Origin: Hetaerina americana
Taxonomy: Eukaryota > Arthropoda > Insecta > Odonata > Calopterygidae
DNA: 64,000 nt
NCBI GenBank assembly: GCA_022747635.1
Contig: JAKTNV010000006.1
Location: 62,945,090-63,009,089, forward strand
Reading direction: 5' to 3'
Both the position numbers and the translations under genes were made by a program. Shown here piece after piece: positions 35,501 to 46,494 of the stretch; the stretch's first letter is position 1; every line of letters starts with the position of its first letter. The notes under the pieces were generated by a model. It saw only the letters and a list, made by a program, of their open reading frames with translations, made no database searches and was not told where the DNA came from.

Positions 35501-37208
35501 TTTGGTCACTTATTCGAAAAAAAAATTAACCAGAAAAGAAAAAGAAACTTAAAAATTGTTTGCGGATCAACCTTATTTTATGGCAAAAAAATGAAATGTC
35601 TACTAATATGTCACCACAAAAAAATGACTACTTAGCAGTACCAACTATTTTGTTTAATGAACAGGTATATCGTCAACGTATTCACTTGAGCACTTGAACA
35701 ATATTCTCTAACCTCCTTCTACTTAATTTAATGTCCTACCGACATTAATTGATAGATTCAGATATTTTTATATAATAGCCTTTGACCACCTCCAGATAGG
35801 TCACACAATCATCACCATCATTTCTCTCAGCCTACACTATTTTCAGCTCCCTTGAAAATCTTCAAGTAAATAGCGTAAATCTATTGAGTGGGAACTGAAA
35901 AAATAAGCGTTACTAACAAGTGTAGACGTGGAACATCTGCCAGAAATCGTCCTGGAAAGTATGCCTGAATAGTGACGACAGCAGTGATTACTTAGATTTG
36001 CTGGTCATTTTGACCGTTAGAACTGATATGAAGTTTTTTTCTATTATCACGCATGATCACGCGCGAATAAAAATACATGAGAGTGCTTCCAAAGTTTCAT
36101 ATTTAGTAATCTTTAATGCTAGAAATTTGCACAAATACTTTGTTATTTCCCATGCATCTTTACTTTTGACATCGAAAACGGGTATATAAGAAATCCTAAA
36201 AGTATGCATTACAGTGCTTATCTTAAAATGCATTACGAATTTATTCAACTTATACACTAACACAAAAAATGCCATTCGAAATTTTGGAACAAATTATGGA
36301 CATAAGTACTTGTTAGCGATATTTTTCATCCTTTTCCGATCAAATTCTTCGACTCTGGCTCTAATTTTACATGGCTGCAATTGGCATCGATAAACACGCA
36401 CAGCATGAATCAATTTTCATAACGGCGATTTCCTAACGCTAACATAGGAATATAATTTTCTCAAGGGATGTTTCACCTTTGCCCTTACAAACTGATTAAA
36501 ATCAACACCACAGTTTACATGCTCAAACGGCCTCATGGCAGTTGTCCGGAGCATCAAATCAGACGGTTTCACGTGAATAAGTTTAGTACGAATGTCATCA
36601 GTAAATATGATTCTTCTCCAGATTACAACCTAATGAGTACATATTTTCAATTATATTGGGAGTTAATTTTAGAAAATCATTTCTACAAACATCAAATTGC
36701 TAAGGAAATATTTAACATTTTTAAATATATCTCCGCAAATTCTTAACAGTAGGAGAACAGGCCGAAACCCACATTAAGGGTAAGCACCTAAATTTTCGCA
36801 ACTGAAAACATTTTTTTGGATCAAAATAAAATATAATTTCTCTACCAAACCTTCTAATTTTCATTTACAGCACCAAATGAGCACTTATTAGACAATTAGC
36901 ATAAGTTTTAATGTTGGCAACACTGTCATTTGATTTCCAATAATTTTCCATTAAAACCCACCAAAAGAGATAAATGCAGCTGTAGCACTGACAAAAAACC
37001 TAATGTCCAACGATTACATCAAAGATTTTAAATTACTATTGTCCATTTAGAGAGTACCATGCACTCATCAAGACTCATATATGGGGTTGGAACTGGGGTT
37101 GGCTCTCCGGATAGACATTCAAGGCTACAACCAATAAGCAGAGAATTGTAGACATAGTAAGGGCTTACGGTACGTGAAATAAAGACAGTCATTTTCTAGC
37201 GTATAATA

Positions 37209-37241
37209 AATAACATAATGAAAATATTTCATTATGTTATT
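37209..37241. repeat. Palindrome, 15 bp arms
   Basis: AATAACATAATGAAA (37209-37223) pairs perfectly with TTTCATTATGTTATT (37227-37241) across a 3 bp loop. Confidence 0.65.
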
Positions 37242-38639
37242 CATGACAAGATCTCCCGTATCTGCTCTCTTCCATTTCATTAATCCTCACTGAAAAGATC
37301 CCATCCCATTCCCTCATGATACCTCTTATTAGTACAGCACTACTTACTGCCATTATAATGCCACACGCAAGACTAATCGTATATTTGTCCGTAGTCAATT
37401 AGAAATTTGTCGTAACTGTTTACCACCTTAACCCAAAAATCACCTTAACACATGATTCTCCTAAATCATCGCTACAAATGAATAGTTGGGCCATCAACAG
37501 AGTCTAATTTAAATATTTCTTAAGGATAAGTGGAATCAATGAAATAATGATCTCCTGTCATGAATTTTAGCAGCAGTACGCACTGAACTACTAGGTATAG
37601 GACAGCGCAAAGAAAAATAATAAACAATGCAATTATCATGTAGTTATGCTAAGGAAATAATGCAAATTTATATCAAAAAAATTCATTCACTCTTTTAAGA
37701 AACCATTTGATAAAATATTGGTGATACGCATCCTAAGGGCTAGTTAATACCCAAATTTTGGTCAAAAACTTGCAAAAAAACAATATTCCGCGCATAGGAC
37801 AGTTTTCCTTCTCCTGTATTAGGAAGATTTTCTCGTAATGGAGTTCTTATTTTTGAATGTTTTCAAGGCAGCATACGACTGTGGAAAATACACTGATTTT
37901 ATTGCCAAGTTTAGAAATTGCAGCTTAGAAATGTTGCATCAATTTTCAAAACATTCACTGAATTTGAACTGTCGCTCATATTGCAGGACTCTTTAAATTA
38001 ACCATCATGGACAGATACCTCTTCGCTGACATCGAGTCACCTGATGGGACGTGCATATAAACACGACGTGTACATGATACTCTTTTTCCTTTGGACGCTG
38101 CTGTACAAGCCATGATATCAAATGCAGTCCACGTTATATCTATTAAAAATAAAACATCACCTGAGCTCAGCTAAGAAGGGAACGTAGGAAAAACCTCGCT
38201 GGCAATTCGTGTGTTACTTTTTACGTGGCGAAAAATGCAATTCATCGGACTAAAAGAGAAGATGTCTGGCGTTAAAACAATATAGGAAGCAATCTCGGTC
38301 TTTTCTAGCTTGCTGCACAAAATCTTTCAGCTCGTGATAAAAGGCAAAATCCCGTCTGCGCGGGTTAAAAAAAAAACTTTGCGTTCGTTGGAGCAAAACT
38401 TGTGATTAAAAAACCCGGTGGAAAATGCACGAGCTCACTTTGTACGTACTGGCGCACAGATAAAGATGTGGAGAGTGCGTGATGTGATTTAAATTGAATT
38501 TCGTGAGGAAAAACAGGAACAAAAATCCTCGTTGGGTAAGTCAAGGGGAAAACATTTCAAGTCTCGGGAGCGCCCGCTCGCTTTTTTTTCATCTTCGACC
38601 CATCAAGATTTTTACCCCCGTGTCTAACTTTTTTTGTAG

Positions 38640-39000
38640 GAATCTGTCTATATATTTTTTTCCCATTCCCTTTCCCTTTACCCAACTACCTTCTCCCCCC
38701 TTCTCACCATACCTCCGACTCCCCCCCTCCAAACCCTCTTCGTAACCTCCTCACAAACTCACCCCCCACGCTACATTTTTCGTGCCCCGTTTTCAGGATA
38801 CCCTAATGGAGGTCTCTCTCGTTCCCACCCCGGTTCTATTCGACGCCGCGAGGTGGCAGCAGTGAATGCGGGACGAAAAGAAAGTCCCTGACGTATGCCC
38901 GTGAGCCTCGAGAATGGATGTGGGCGAGCAGAAAGATTTAGAGGTCCTGCCCATTCTCTCACTCCGCTGATGGCGGATGTGCGTTACCCGCGGACGGAGG
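38640..39000. other. Pyrimidine-rich GC island
   Basis: C/T-rich plus strand (38660-38830), followed by a GC-balanced patch. No domain is seen in the short frames here. Confidence 0.4.
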
Positions 39001-39770
39001 GGGGTAGGGGGTTGGACTCAAAAGCCCGGAGAGTCTGAAGAGTTACACAAAAAAGATGTCGGTATATTGATTGGGAGGCATCTCTCAAGCCTCCCAGGCG
39101 TGCTTCTAGAAATCGGTTTCCCTCCAGCAACTTTCATTTTTCAGTGCGGCGAAGATGGACAGCAGGCGACAACACCGCCTCAAAGGAACGGTCGAGGAAA
39201 CTCCCCCACATTACAGAACAATAAATAAACAATTTACCATACTTTTTTAACTGTCCAATGACATGTAGTCGGTTTCCTATTGCTTTATGCACAAGTTTAA
39301 TAAACACCAAAACGCCTTTACAGTTCATCTGGATCGATTTCCTAATTGCAATTCCTTTATAAATCGCTTATAATCGCCTCTGCATTCTACCGGTACGTAT
39401 GACTTGTAATTTTTTATGCGTGAGCGGTTAATTTATAAGGAAATAAGAAGGGATGGTAATAAGGGCGCGAAATGTTTTCAATTGTTTGAGCTAAACAATC
39501 AATTTTGAATTATTCATTTTCATCAAAAATACGTACTTTTTACTGAGCATAAATAAAGAAAAACAATTTAACAACAATGAGGAGTCTAAGTATGCTGAAT
39601 AATGACGGAAACAATACAGAAAGAAACTATGAAATTCCTGTAGTTCACAAAAGAGATACCTGTAATTACCGTTGCTCTCATGTAAATGTAACAAAATGAA
39701 GGGAAAAATGTGAAGTTACATAGGGGAATTTGCCTATGTCGTAGGTAAGACTGAATTGATGAGGATCGAG
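39000..39770. other. AT-rich DNA with no recognised feature
   Basis: Short frames only, none with a recognisable domain. Confidence 0.4.
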
Positions 39771-40075
39771 ATGGTGCGGGGGCTAACGTGCTGGCTTCCC
39801 ACCCAAAGAGCCCGTGTTCAAATCCCAGCGGTGTTGAATATTTTTCCGAGGTATCTCGATCCCTAATTGAGGTGCTTTGTGGAGGGCACTTTGAGTGAGT
39901 ACGCCGTCCACCGGATGGGACGTTAAACTGCGGACCCCTTGGCGCCTTTCGTAAAGAGTAGGCTAATGCCGACGCCGGGTTTCTCTCCACCCTTCATCCT
40001 TTCCTGTCCATCCCCTATGGCGCAAATTACCTCAGCTGTCGGTCGCCTCCCCTAAATACTACTACTCCTGAATTG
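39771..40075 (+). repeat. tRNA-derived SINE, plus strand
   Basis: The head carries an A-box-like GGGGGCTAACGTGCTGG (about 39779-39795) and a good B box within CCCGTGTTCAAATCCCAGCG (about 39811-39830), at tRNA spacing. A central segment (39841-39960) contains GATGGGACGTTAAACTGCGG, reminiscent of conserved central domains described in some animal SINE groups, though I cannot say which. The tail (40015-40075) contains CAGCTGTCGGTCGCCTC, shared with 13848-13864, and ends in ACTACTACT. Transcription would be by RNA polymerase III; mobilisation would need a partner LINE. Confidence 0.75.
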
Positions 40076-40079
40076 ATTC

Positions 40080-41575
40080 TGGGTGGATTAAACATGAAAT
40101 AACAAAGTCAAAATTCTAATTGTTGGCTTATTATAATTGTAAAGTTTTATTCCCAATATTTGAACTAATTTTCATCTAATTAAATAGACTGGGCAGTAGA
40201 TGTTTTTCTGCCTACTACAGTTATAGATATTTAAAATGTCATCTAAATCTGATAAGCATCCAAATTAACCCAAGAAGTGTATTAGAGTAGGTATGAGGGT
40301 ACCCCAAGACCTCATTGGCAGTAGGCTCGGATCTTAATCATATCATTGGTAACATATAATTATTTACATTTGTTAACTTGTAGTACACGTATGTTCATAA
40401 AAATGGGCCATTTGTTCGATTACAGTTCTAAATGGAGAAAATAATTGCAAATTCAATTTTCCGACAAAGCCTGTTTTCATTCAAACCGTGAGGTTTATTT
40501 GTCACATTTAGTCTTTACTTAAGTTATTTTATTTTGCTGAGAATAAACAAACAATAATAGGAAATATCAGGTTAAAAGAGCCAACCTAACACTTCACTGT
40601 GGAGACTCTATTGTCTCGAGACGTACTTTGCATTGTACCTACGATAGAAACCTCAACGAAATATTCTGTATAGTTGAAGCGTCGAGTTCCATCCAGAATT
40701 TGTCCAGCAAAACTGTTGATCACTCTAGTCAGAAATCGCTTAGCATGTAGTGTTTTCTAATTAAACTGCACAAAAAAAATTAAATCATCCCTTCCCGTTT
40801 CCATGCTCCCGAAAATAACTGATAAAAGGAATTTTTAAATTACTCCCAGGAAATGTTACTCGAACTGTCTGTGAATATAAAACTTAATTAACGATTCCTA
40901 CCCCAAGGCGGTTACACCGCAGGATTCGTTTACTTTATTTTTGCGTCATTATCCAGAGCCACGGTTACAAAACATCTAAGCTCGCTTCTTCACTCATAGG
41001 AAAGCAGGGAATTACTTTATGAGTCGTTTGCAGACAAAAAGACTTAATGCAGCCTAGATGACTTTTTGCGGTTGACATCCGCCAAGTCATTTTGCCCTTG
41101 ATATGACGACGCTTGAGAAAGTTAAGTTGCCATTATTGCGTACAACAAGAAGTACGCCCTCCAAATGCACGACGCTACTAACGGCTATAATACTGGAGTA
41201 TAAAAAAACCAAAACCAAGCAAGGAAGAAAGAAAAAAAATTTGTGCACCTTACAGTAAGTATAACCTGATGAATAATCTCTAACATTTATATTCAACGAC
41301 AACGTAGACAATATTTTTCGGAATAATTTGAGTTTCATGGAACAGAGGTTAGTACATGACCCGTGTTATGCAAGATGAATTGACGCTATTAGGTTGAAGT
41401 AGTTCCCATAAGTTGAGCATTGCTTAAATTTTTATTTTCATTTTCATGCAAATAAGCGCCATTAATCCATGACCCATGACAAATAATATTTCGGAAGTTG
41501 ACAGAAAATACTGTACTGTGATCGTGTGATATATATATTCTTTCCTTTCTTCCACTAGTGATAACTTCATAAACA
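40080..41575. other. AT-rich DNA with no recognised feature
   Basis: Nothing supported by domain, repeat or splice evidence. Confidence 0.45.
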
Positions 41576-41576
41576 T

Positions 41577-41581
<5 letters not shown>

Positions 41582-41657
<76 letters not shown>
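41582..41657. repeat. (TA)n microsatellite, ~76 bp
   Basis: Uninterrupted alternating AT. It lies directly at the 3' edge of the minus-strand LINE fragment that follows. It creates a spurious poly-Ile/Tyr frame (41424-41708 minus). Confidence 0.98.
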
Positions 41658-41659
<2 letters not shown>

Positions 41660-42240
41660 TCTTCTCTCTGTAAACTTCCTCCCTCCCTTCAGCACGTCCA
41701 ACATCCATATCCTATTCCTTTTCTTTCCTTGTATGACAAACATTCACCCCTCTATTGCAGTCTTCAACACCCCACTGCCGATTAATAGCAAGCCCTTCAT
41801 TAATTTTTCCTGCCTCCACGAATTGCTGTCTCCTCTTCTCGCCCACCGTACTTCCCTGTCATCAGCTCCCTCCTCCTTGTGGAATTCTCCTTTCTTAGTG
41901 AAATTTATTTACTTGCGTCCCTAATATTTTGTCAATTATGGTCCAAAACACTGCCGAGATACGTAAACTGTTCCAACTGCTCAGCCTTTGTCTCTCTGGA
42001 AATTCATATGACCTTTGTTTTACTTATTTCGACTCTCATTTCATATTTACTGCAATGACTTTCCAATTCACTCAGCAAACCTTACATCTCCTTCGCTAAC
42101 TGACAAACTAGAGCTTGGTCGTCGGCAAACAAAACTGATGTTATAAATTCCCCACCGACTTTCATTCCTACCTCAAGTTCTTTCCATGCATATTTCATAA
42201 TTTCCTCTACATACAGAATACCCTGAACAGCACCGGTGAT
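41660..42240 (-). mobile_element. LINE fragment, minus strand, from RT active site to near 3' end
   Basis: Read on the minus strand, 42210-42085 encodes WKELEVGMKVGGEFITSVLF and then ADDQALVCQLAKEM. This contains the intact FADD active-site motif of the reverse transcriptase and is the clearest RT block in the window. Continuing toward 41690 come the post-RT and C-terminal regions in the same order as at 10881-11600. The 3' end touches the (TA)n tract, and the 5' side is interrupted near 42240, where the Penelope-like element begins. Confidence 0.78.
42082..42210 (-). pseudogene. LINE reverse transcriptase catalytic fragment (FADD)
   Basis: The open part of the minus frame has GMKVGGEFITSVLFADDQAL, where the two adjacent aspartates are the metal-binding residues of the polymerase. 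Upstream the same frame runs into unrelated sequence (the Penelope-like element on the other strand), so the enzyme is broken. Confidence 0.75.
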
Positions 42241-42319
42241 AACGGACAAGTTTATAAAATAATATATTCCTGAAATATTACCTCTTAAGCCACACCATAC
42301 ACCCCGTCCACAGATTTCC

Positions 42320-43263
42320 TCATCAAAATGACCCAACTCGTCCTCACCAAATATGCTTTCAAATTTAACGAAAGATTTATTCATGAATAAAAGACTGCAA
42401 TGGGCACGCGTATGAGTCCTGCATACGCCAATCTTTTTATTGGTAAACTTGAATATACCTTTCTCCACCAACACACCCTTAAACTACTCTTCTGGGCCCG
42501 CTGTATTGACGACATTTCCTCCTTTGGTGGCACGGACGCGAAACTTCTCCACTTCCCTCTCAACTCATTCTCGATATCTTTCATTTTATCTATGTCTGAT
42601 AGGAATATTACTTTCCTAGATATCGACATTCACCTCCAAAACAATACGTTTTACACCTCAGTCCCCATTCAACCGACCAACAGCCAACAATACCTTCATT
42701 TCAATTGCTGCCACCCATCACATACAAAAAGCTCCATCCACTTCTCACACTCAGTCCGTGGCCTCCATTTCTGCAACAACACCCCCTCTCAACAGAAATA
42801 CATTGACCATGTATTGAAATCTCCCTCAGAAAATGTGGGTACCTAGAAAAAATACCAAATAGTAAAATTCTCAAACCATCAACCCAATACACACACACCT
42901 CTCCCCAAACCAAACCGCCCGAAATGTCCTAACCTCATCACCATTGTCTTCCCCGGAACCCACAAAATTAAACATAAAATCTGTGAACTCTTCCCAATTA
43001 CTAATAACAGCCAACCCACATCACTTTTACTCCCACATAGTCCCTCCGTTTCGTATAAACGCCGGTCGAACTTGCGAGATGACATCAAGTCGAAAAAACC
43101 ACCTGCGAGCACCCATGTCTCTTCTCCGCCCCTGACCATACCATTCAACCACCCATGCTGCCTTGTTCTTAGACCCACCATATCCCCTGCTACCGATTCC
43201 CAATCCGACGATTGGGAATGCACCTGCTCCTCAAAAAAACATTATAAACCGCCTCTCCTGTAA
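42320..43263 (+). pseudogene. PLE reverse transcriptase, 5' truncated, two stops
   Basis: One frame runs from about 42320 to 43263. LVLTKYAFKFNERF and, after a stop, TAMGTRMSPAYANLFIGKLE form the fingers/palm block of PLE RTs (usual form AMGTxMAPxYAN). WARCIDDISSF (the two aspartates at 42508-42513) is the catalytic motif. ITFLDIDIHLQNNTFYTSVP and QQYLHFNCCHPSHTKSSIHF are further conserved PLE blocks. After the TAG at 42844 the frame continues with KIKHKICELFPI and SNLRDDIKSKKPPA, then CTCSSKKHYK before losing frame. The enzyme would copy element RNA at nuclear target DNA. This copy is inactive because of the stops, but the catalytic residues are preserved. Confidence 0.85.
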
Positions 43264-43537
43264 CTTCTGCCCTACCTTCTACGTGGGTGAGCACACCACC
43301 ACTCTTTCCCTCCGCATGAATAACCACCGCTTTTCCACCATATCTCCAATGTTCCTTAAATATGCCATCCCTACTCACACTGCCTCCCCCGACCAAACTT
43401 TCGATGACTGCTTATCTGCTTCGGTGATTGAAACCCTTCCAAAGTCTGCCAGTAGCATAGAGGTGAAAACCTGCGAGATGGCGCATAACTGGGTGCTCCA
43501 GTCATTTAAACCTCCCGGACTGAATCAAGCCCAATGA
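43200..43537 (+). pseudogene. PLE GIY-YIG endonuclease domain
   Basis: After a +1/-1 shift from the RT frame, LSCNFCPTFYVGEHTTTLSL then RMNNHRFSTISP matches the GIY-YIG core of PLEs (usual pattern YxGET-RxLxxRMxxH). The second tyrosine (Y-V-G), the arginine (R in SLRMNNHR) and the histidine are present. The tail ends with KTCEMAHNWVLQSFKPPGLN at about 43465-43525. The domain would nick target DNA to prime reverse transcription. The open frame starts formally at 43163, but sequence before about 43235 belongs to the RT frame. Confidence 0.8.
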
Positions 43538-43664
43538 ATCTATCCAATAGTCGCCCACACATCCCCTCCTACACCCTTGTCCGTTTCCTACCTGTTTCTT
43601 ACGTCTCCTCCCCTCACACATCCCCCACACATATCTACCTCGCTCTTCCCCCGAGAGAAGCATC

Positions 43665-43700
43665 CTGATGATGACAGCCGTGCCGTCGAGACATCAAAAC
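43665..43700 (+). ncRNA. Hammerhead-ribozyme-like remnant downstream of the PLE
   Basis: CTGATGA (43665-43671) matches the conserved hammerhead core. It is followed by GACAGCCGTGCCGTC, able to form a short stem with one mismatch, and then GAGAC in place of GAAAC. PLEs are known to carry hammerhead motifs. The altered A and weak stem mean activity is doubtful, and stems I and III were not verified. Confidence 0.35.
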
Positions 43701-43744
43701 TACTTGTGTGAGTGCCCTTTCTTTATGTATCAATGTTTACTTCT

Positions 43745-46230
43745 AAATCTGTCTATAATTGTGATCACCTCTGTAAAATTAGGGAGATAGATAGTAGAGT
43801 GTAAGGATTTAAAATGTCATTTTTCGCGATTAGAGATCACAATAGTTATGAATCCAGGCGCGAAAAGGATATTACAATTTTTTCGCATTTATCACATTGA
43901 TTGGGAATAAAATCTTGGTCATTCTGAGTAAGATGAACGATCAACTTTGCAGAGTGATACCATTAGCATCAAAGGAGATCAGGAGAGCTTGTAACTTAGG
44001 AAGTGCAAAAAATATTGCATTTCGAAGAGATACACTGAGAGATATTTGGAAAACATAGTTGAGAAAAATTGGGTGATGAAAATAAAGTAAAACGATTACA
44101 TAAAAGAGATTTTATACTGAAAAATAAATTTGTAAAAAAGGAAGAAAAAAGCATACATGGATCGTATCCGGAGAGATGATATTATGCAGGGAGGCAAAAA
44201 TTACTGGGACAGTTCACATGCGTAGGAATGCAAAGCGAAACAAAACCAGAAAGGGTACCATGTATGCACAAAACCTTCCGCTCAGTAATCAAAATCTCTG
44301 AATTTAAAATGTGACACATAAGCAGGAAGATCTAAGGAAATAACCAATTAAGTAATGATCCATGGGACGCATGTAAACAACAATGAATGAGAATATTATC
44401 GAACATCTACTTAGGAAGAGGGTCCATGATGCTCAGACAAATGTAAAAGAAGAAATATTAAAGGAAAACCCCCGTGATAAGTTATTGATTTTATCTCAAT
44501 ATTAGATTCATAGTTTTTTTTAATAGTTAGGTTTACCTCTAAGAAAACACAGAACGTAATGCTGAAAATTATGTAGAGAAAAGTGGTTTCCAAATACAGA
44601 AAATGGATCAAAGAGTTTCAGAATGCACTTTGCGGAAGCATCAGTTTAAAAAATTGCTCCTTTTGGTCCGATTCCACGCTCGTATACTCGGCTATTATTC
44701 TTGCGACCAAATGAGCAGCTTGCACTTAAATGGAAAATATGTTTGGTTCTTTCTGCATTGCAGATAATATAAGTACTGGAGAAAAAAAGTCAGCATCGCC
44801 CTACAAATTTACTAAAATGAGTTCGGTGTGCGTAATTAAGCCTAAAGAGTGCAGGCATTCAAAAGCCAAAAATAGGTACGAACTCATTTCGACCCGATTA
44901 ATCAAGCGCGCGTTCGTTTTGGCATTGAAAAGTTTGACAATTTTGAAAAGTTTTTCCATGCATACTCAGTCAAAACGACATTAAGACAAAAAATGATCCA
45001 CAAAAACCGTGCACTAGAGTACAATTTCAAATAACCAACTCGGTAAGCGTGAACAGAAAAATACGTTGATTTCCTGCAGGAATCTATAGATTTGGCTGAA
45101 ATATTGAAATAGAATGTGTGTGCAGCTACCGATATGCGGGATACAGGCCATTTAAGGTACGTTATTTGACAAAGAGTTGAAGAAAAACAGGGTGGCATAA
45201 CCTCTTGACTCAAGAACAGTGTTAGATATTTTAAGTAATTTACCTTTGTTTCCGTTACCTTAACTGTAAGTTTGAAATAATTTCCACAGGTTAAGAGTCA
45301 GAATAATCCCGAGATATTCTCGGGTTCGTAAGTTGTACGTAATTAATAGAAGAATAACTATATAGGAAGAAAAATCTCATGTTTAAACGTAAATCAACGA
45401 AAAATTATCAAAGATCACGAAGTGGAAATGTAGTTACGGGGTCTTTTGCCCCTTCAGCACATGGATTAAAATGTTTAAAAAACAATGTAAAATGCATTCA
45501 TGATGTCCCAATGAAAGAATTTTAGTATCCTGTTGAGGTTACGTTCAAAAAAGGCCATGTGTAAGGGATAAATCAAAATAAGTCGAGTAAAATAAGAAGA
45601 TTTTTTCACTTTCATTTTCGCCATCAGTTTAGAGTGTTAAATCAATTCCTATGCTTGTGGAAACATGAACAATAGGAGTGATTCAAAACACAATGACTCA
45701 ATACGCAGACTTAATTTCAAACAAAACAATCTAGTATAATGCTCAGATATGTACAACAGGCTACCAAAAAAAATTCATTGGGAGCTTAACTCTCCAATGC
45801 TGATCATTAAAACCCTGAGAGCTTGGTCAAGTGTTCAAAACCCCCGCTTGCTGACAAAACGGCCCTACGAATTTATGTGTAATGCACGCGTACAATTGGG
45901 GGCTGCTTTAAGGAAAAACTTTTAAAATCCCTCTGCCCTCGTGTGGCAATCTATTCTCCAGAAAAGAATAATCACGTAGTCATCCTTATATAATGAAAGA
46001 AAGTCGGATAAATGAGGCATGGAAACTAAATTCGAATCATTTATGGGAAATTATAAACTAAATACAATTTCCTAACGTTAATTTTTTCAAATTGGGGTCT
46101 ATTGATAAAGGGCAGCTATTACTATTTTAATAGAAGGGAAATATACAGCACATATAATGCAAGCGAATTACCTTACAATGATTATAGAATATGCTATTTA
46201 GATAAACTCTATTTGAGATACGCAAGAATG
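43745..46230. other. AT-rich DNA with no supported gene
   Basis: Short domain-free frames only. The purine-rich strip at 43930-44300 has a LINE-like texture but gave no identifiable block. Confidence 0.4.
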
Positions 46231-46233
46231 TGA

Positions 46234-46480
46234 TTGCATCAAGTAACAGCCACAGTGATTAACAGGCAATATGGTTTCATACAATGGCGTAGAGCTCACC
46301 CCGGGCTAAGTTCTAGGACGAATGAAATTACTGGGCCTGGTAGAGGGTGCATTTCCCTTCCACAGATGGAGGATGCTGAGTTTGCTCCGAGACCTCCGCT
46401 AAAGTTGAACCCTGCCCCACCAGTTAGGAGCCGAATGCACTATGCATTACGTCAACACTCTAGTGAACTGGTCTGTGTGT
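46234..46480 (-). repeat. tRNA-derived SINE-like repeat, minus strand
   Basis: On the minus strand GGGCAGGGTTCAACTTTAGC (about 46396-46415) contains a B box. TGTTGACGTAATGCATAGTG upstream (about 46437-46456) resembles an A box, at a spacing slightly longer than in tRNA. The body continues toward 46234. Layout resembles the copies at 56596 and 63574, but sequence identity outside the boxes is low, so it may be a different subfamily. Confidence 0.5.
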
Positions 46481-46494
46481 GTGTGCGCGCAGAC

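Larger units (their letters stand above)
30875..38640. other. Long AT-rich region with no supported gene
   Basis: Nearly 8 kb with only short, AT-rich, domain-free frames (for example 31487-31831 plus). It contains two small perfect or near-perfect hairpins (32465-32503, 37209-37241). The composition is what would be expected of intron or intergenic DNA. A donor-like GGGTAAGT at about 38533-38540 was considered and not called. Confidence 0.5.
42300..43740 (+). mobile_element. Penelope-like element (PLE), lightly decayed
   Basis: Plus-strand coding sequence holds, in order, the RT palm region, the NLRD block and a C-terminal GIY-YIG endonuclease, the arrangement that defines endonuclease-bearing Penelope-like elements. 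Damage is light: in-frame stops near 42380 (TAA) and at 42844-42846 (TAG), plus a frameshift near 43240-43260. The 5' portion of the RT is missing (nothing clear upstream of about 42320), as in many 5'-truncated copies. The 3' flank has a hammerhead-like string at 43665-43700. It sits against the LINE fragment at 41660-42240, probably inserted into it or beside it. Confidence 0.85.

Noticed and set aside
32465..37241. Hairpins at 32465 and 37209 as terminators or regulatory RNA.
   Set aside because: No gene nearby, and such terminators are not expected in animal DNA; left as plain inverted repeats.
38470..38540. Possible 5' exon ending at a GGGTAAGT donor.
   Set aside because: No matching acceptor exon or promoter evidence; a single donor-like string is expected by chance.
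41424..41708. ORFs rich in Ile/Tyr over the TA repeats (also at 50955-51204 and 51229-51429).
   Set aside because: Direct translation of (TA)n; not genes.
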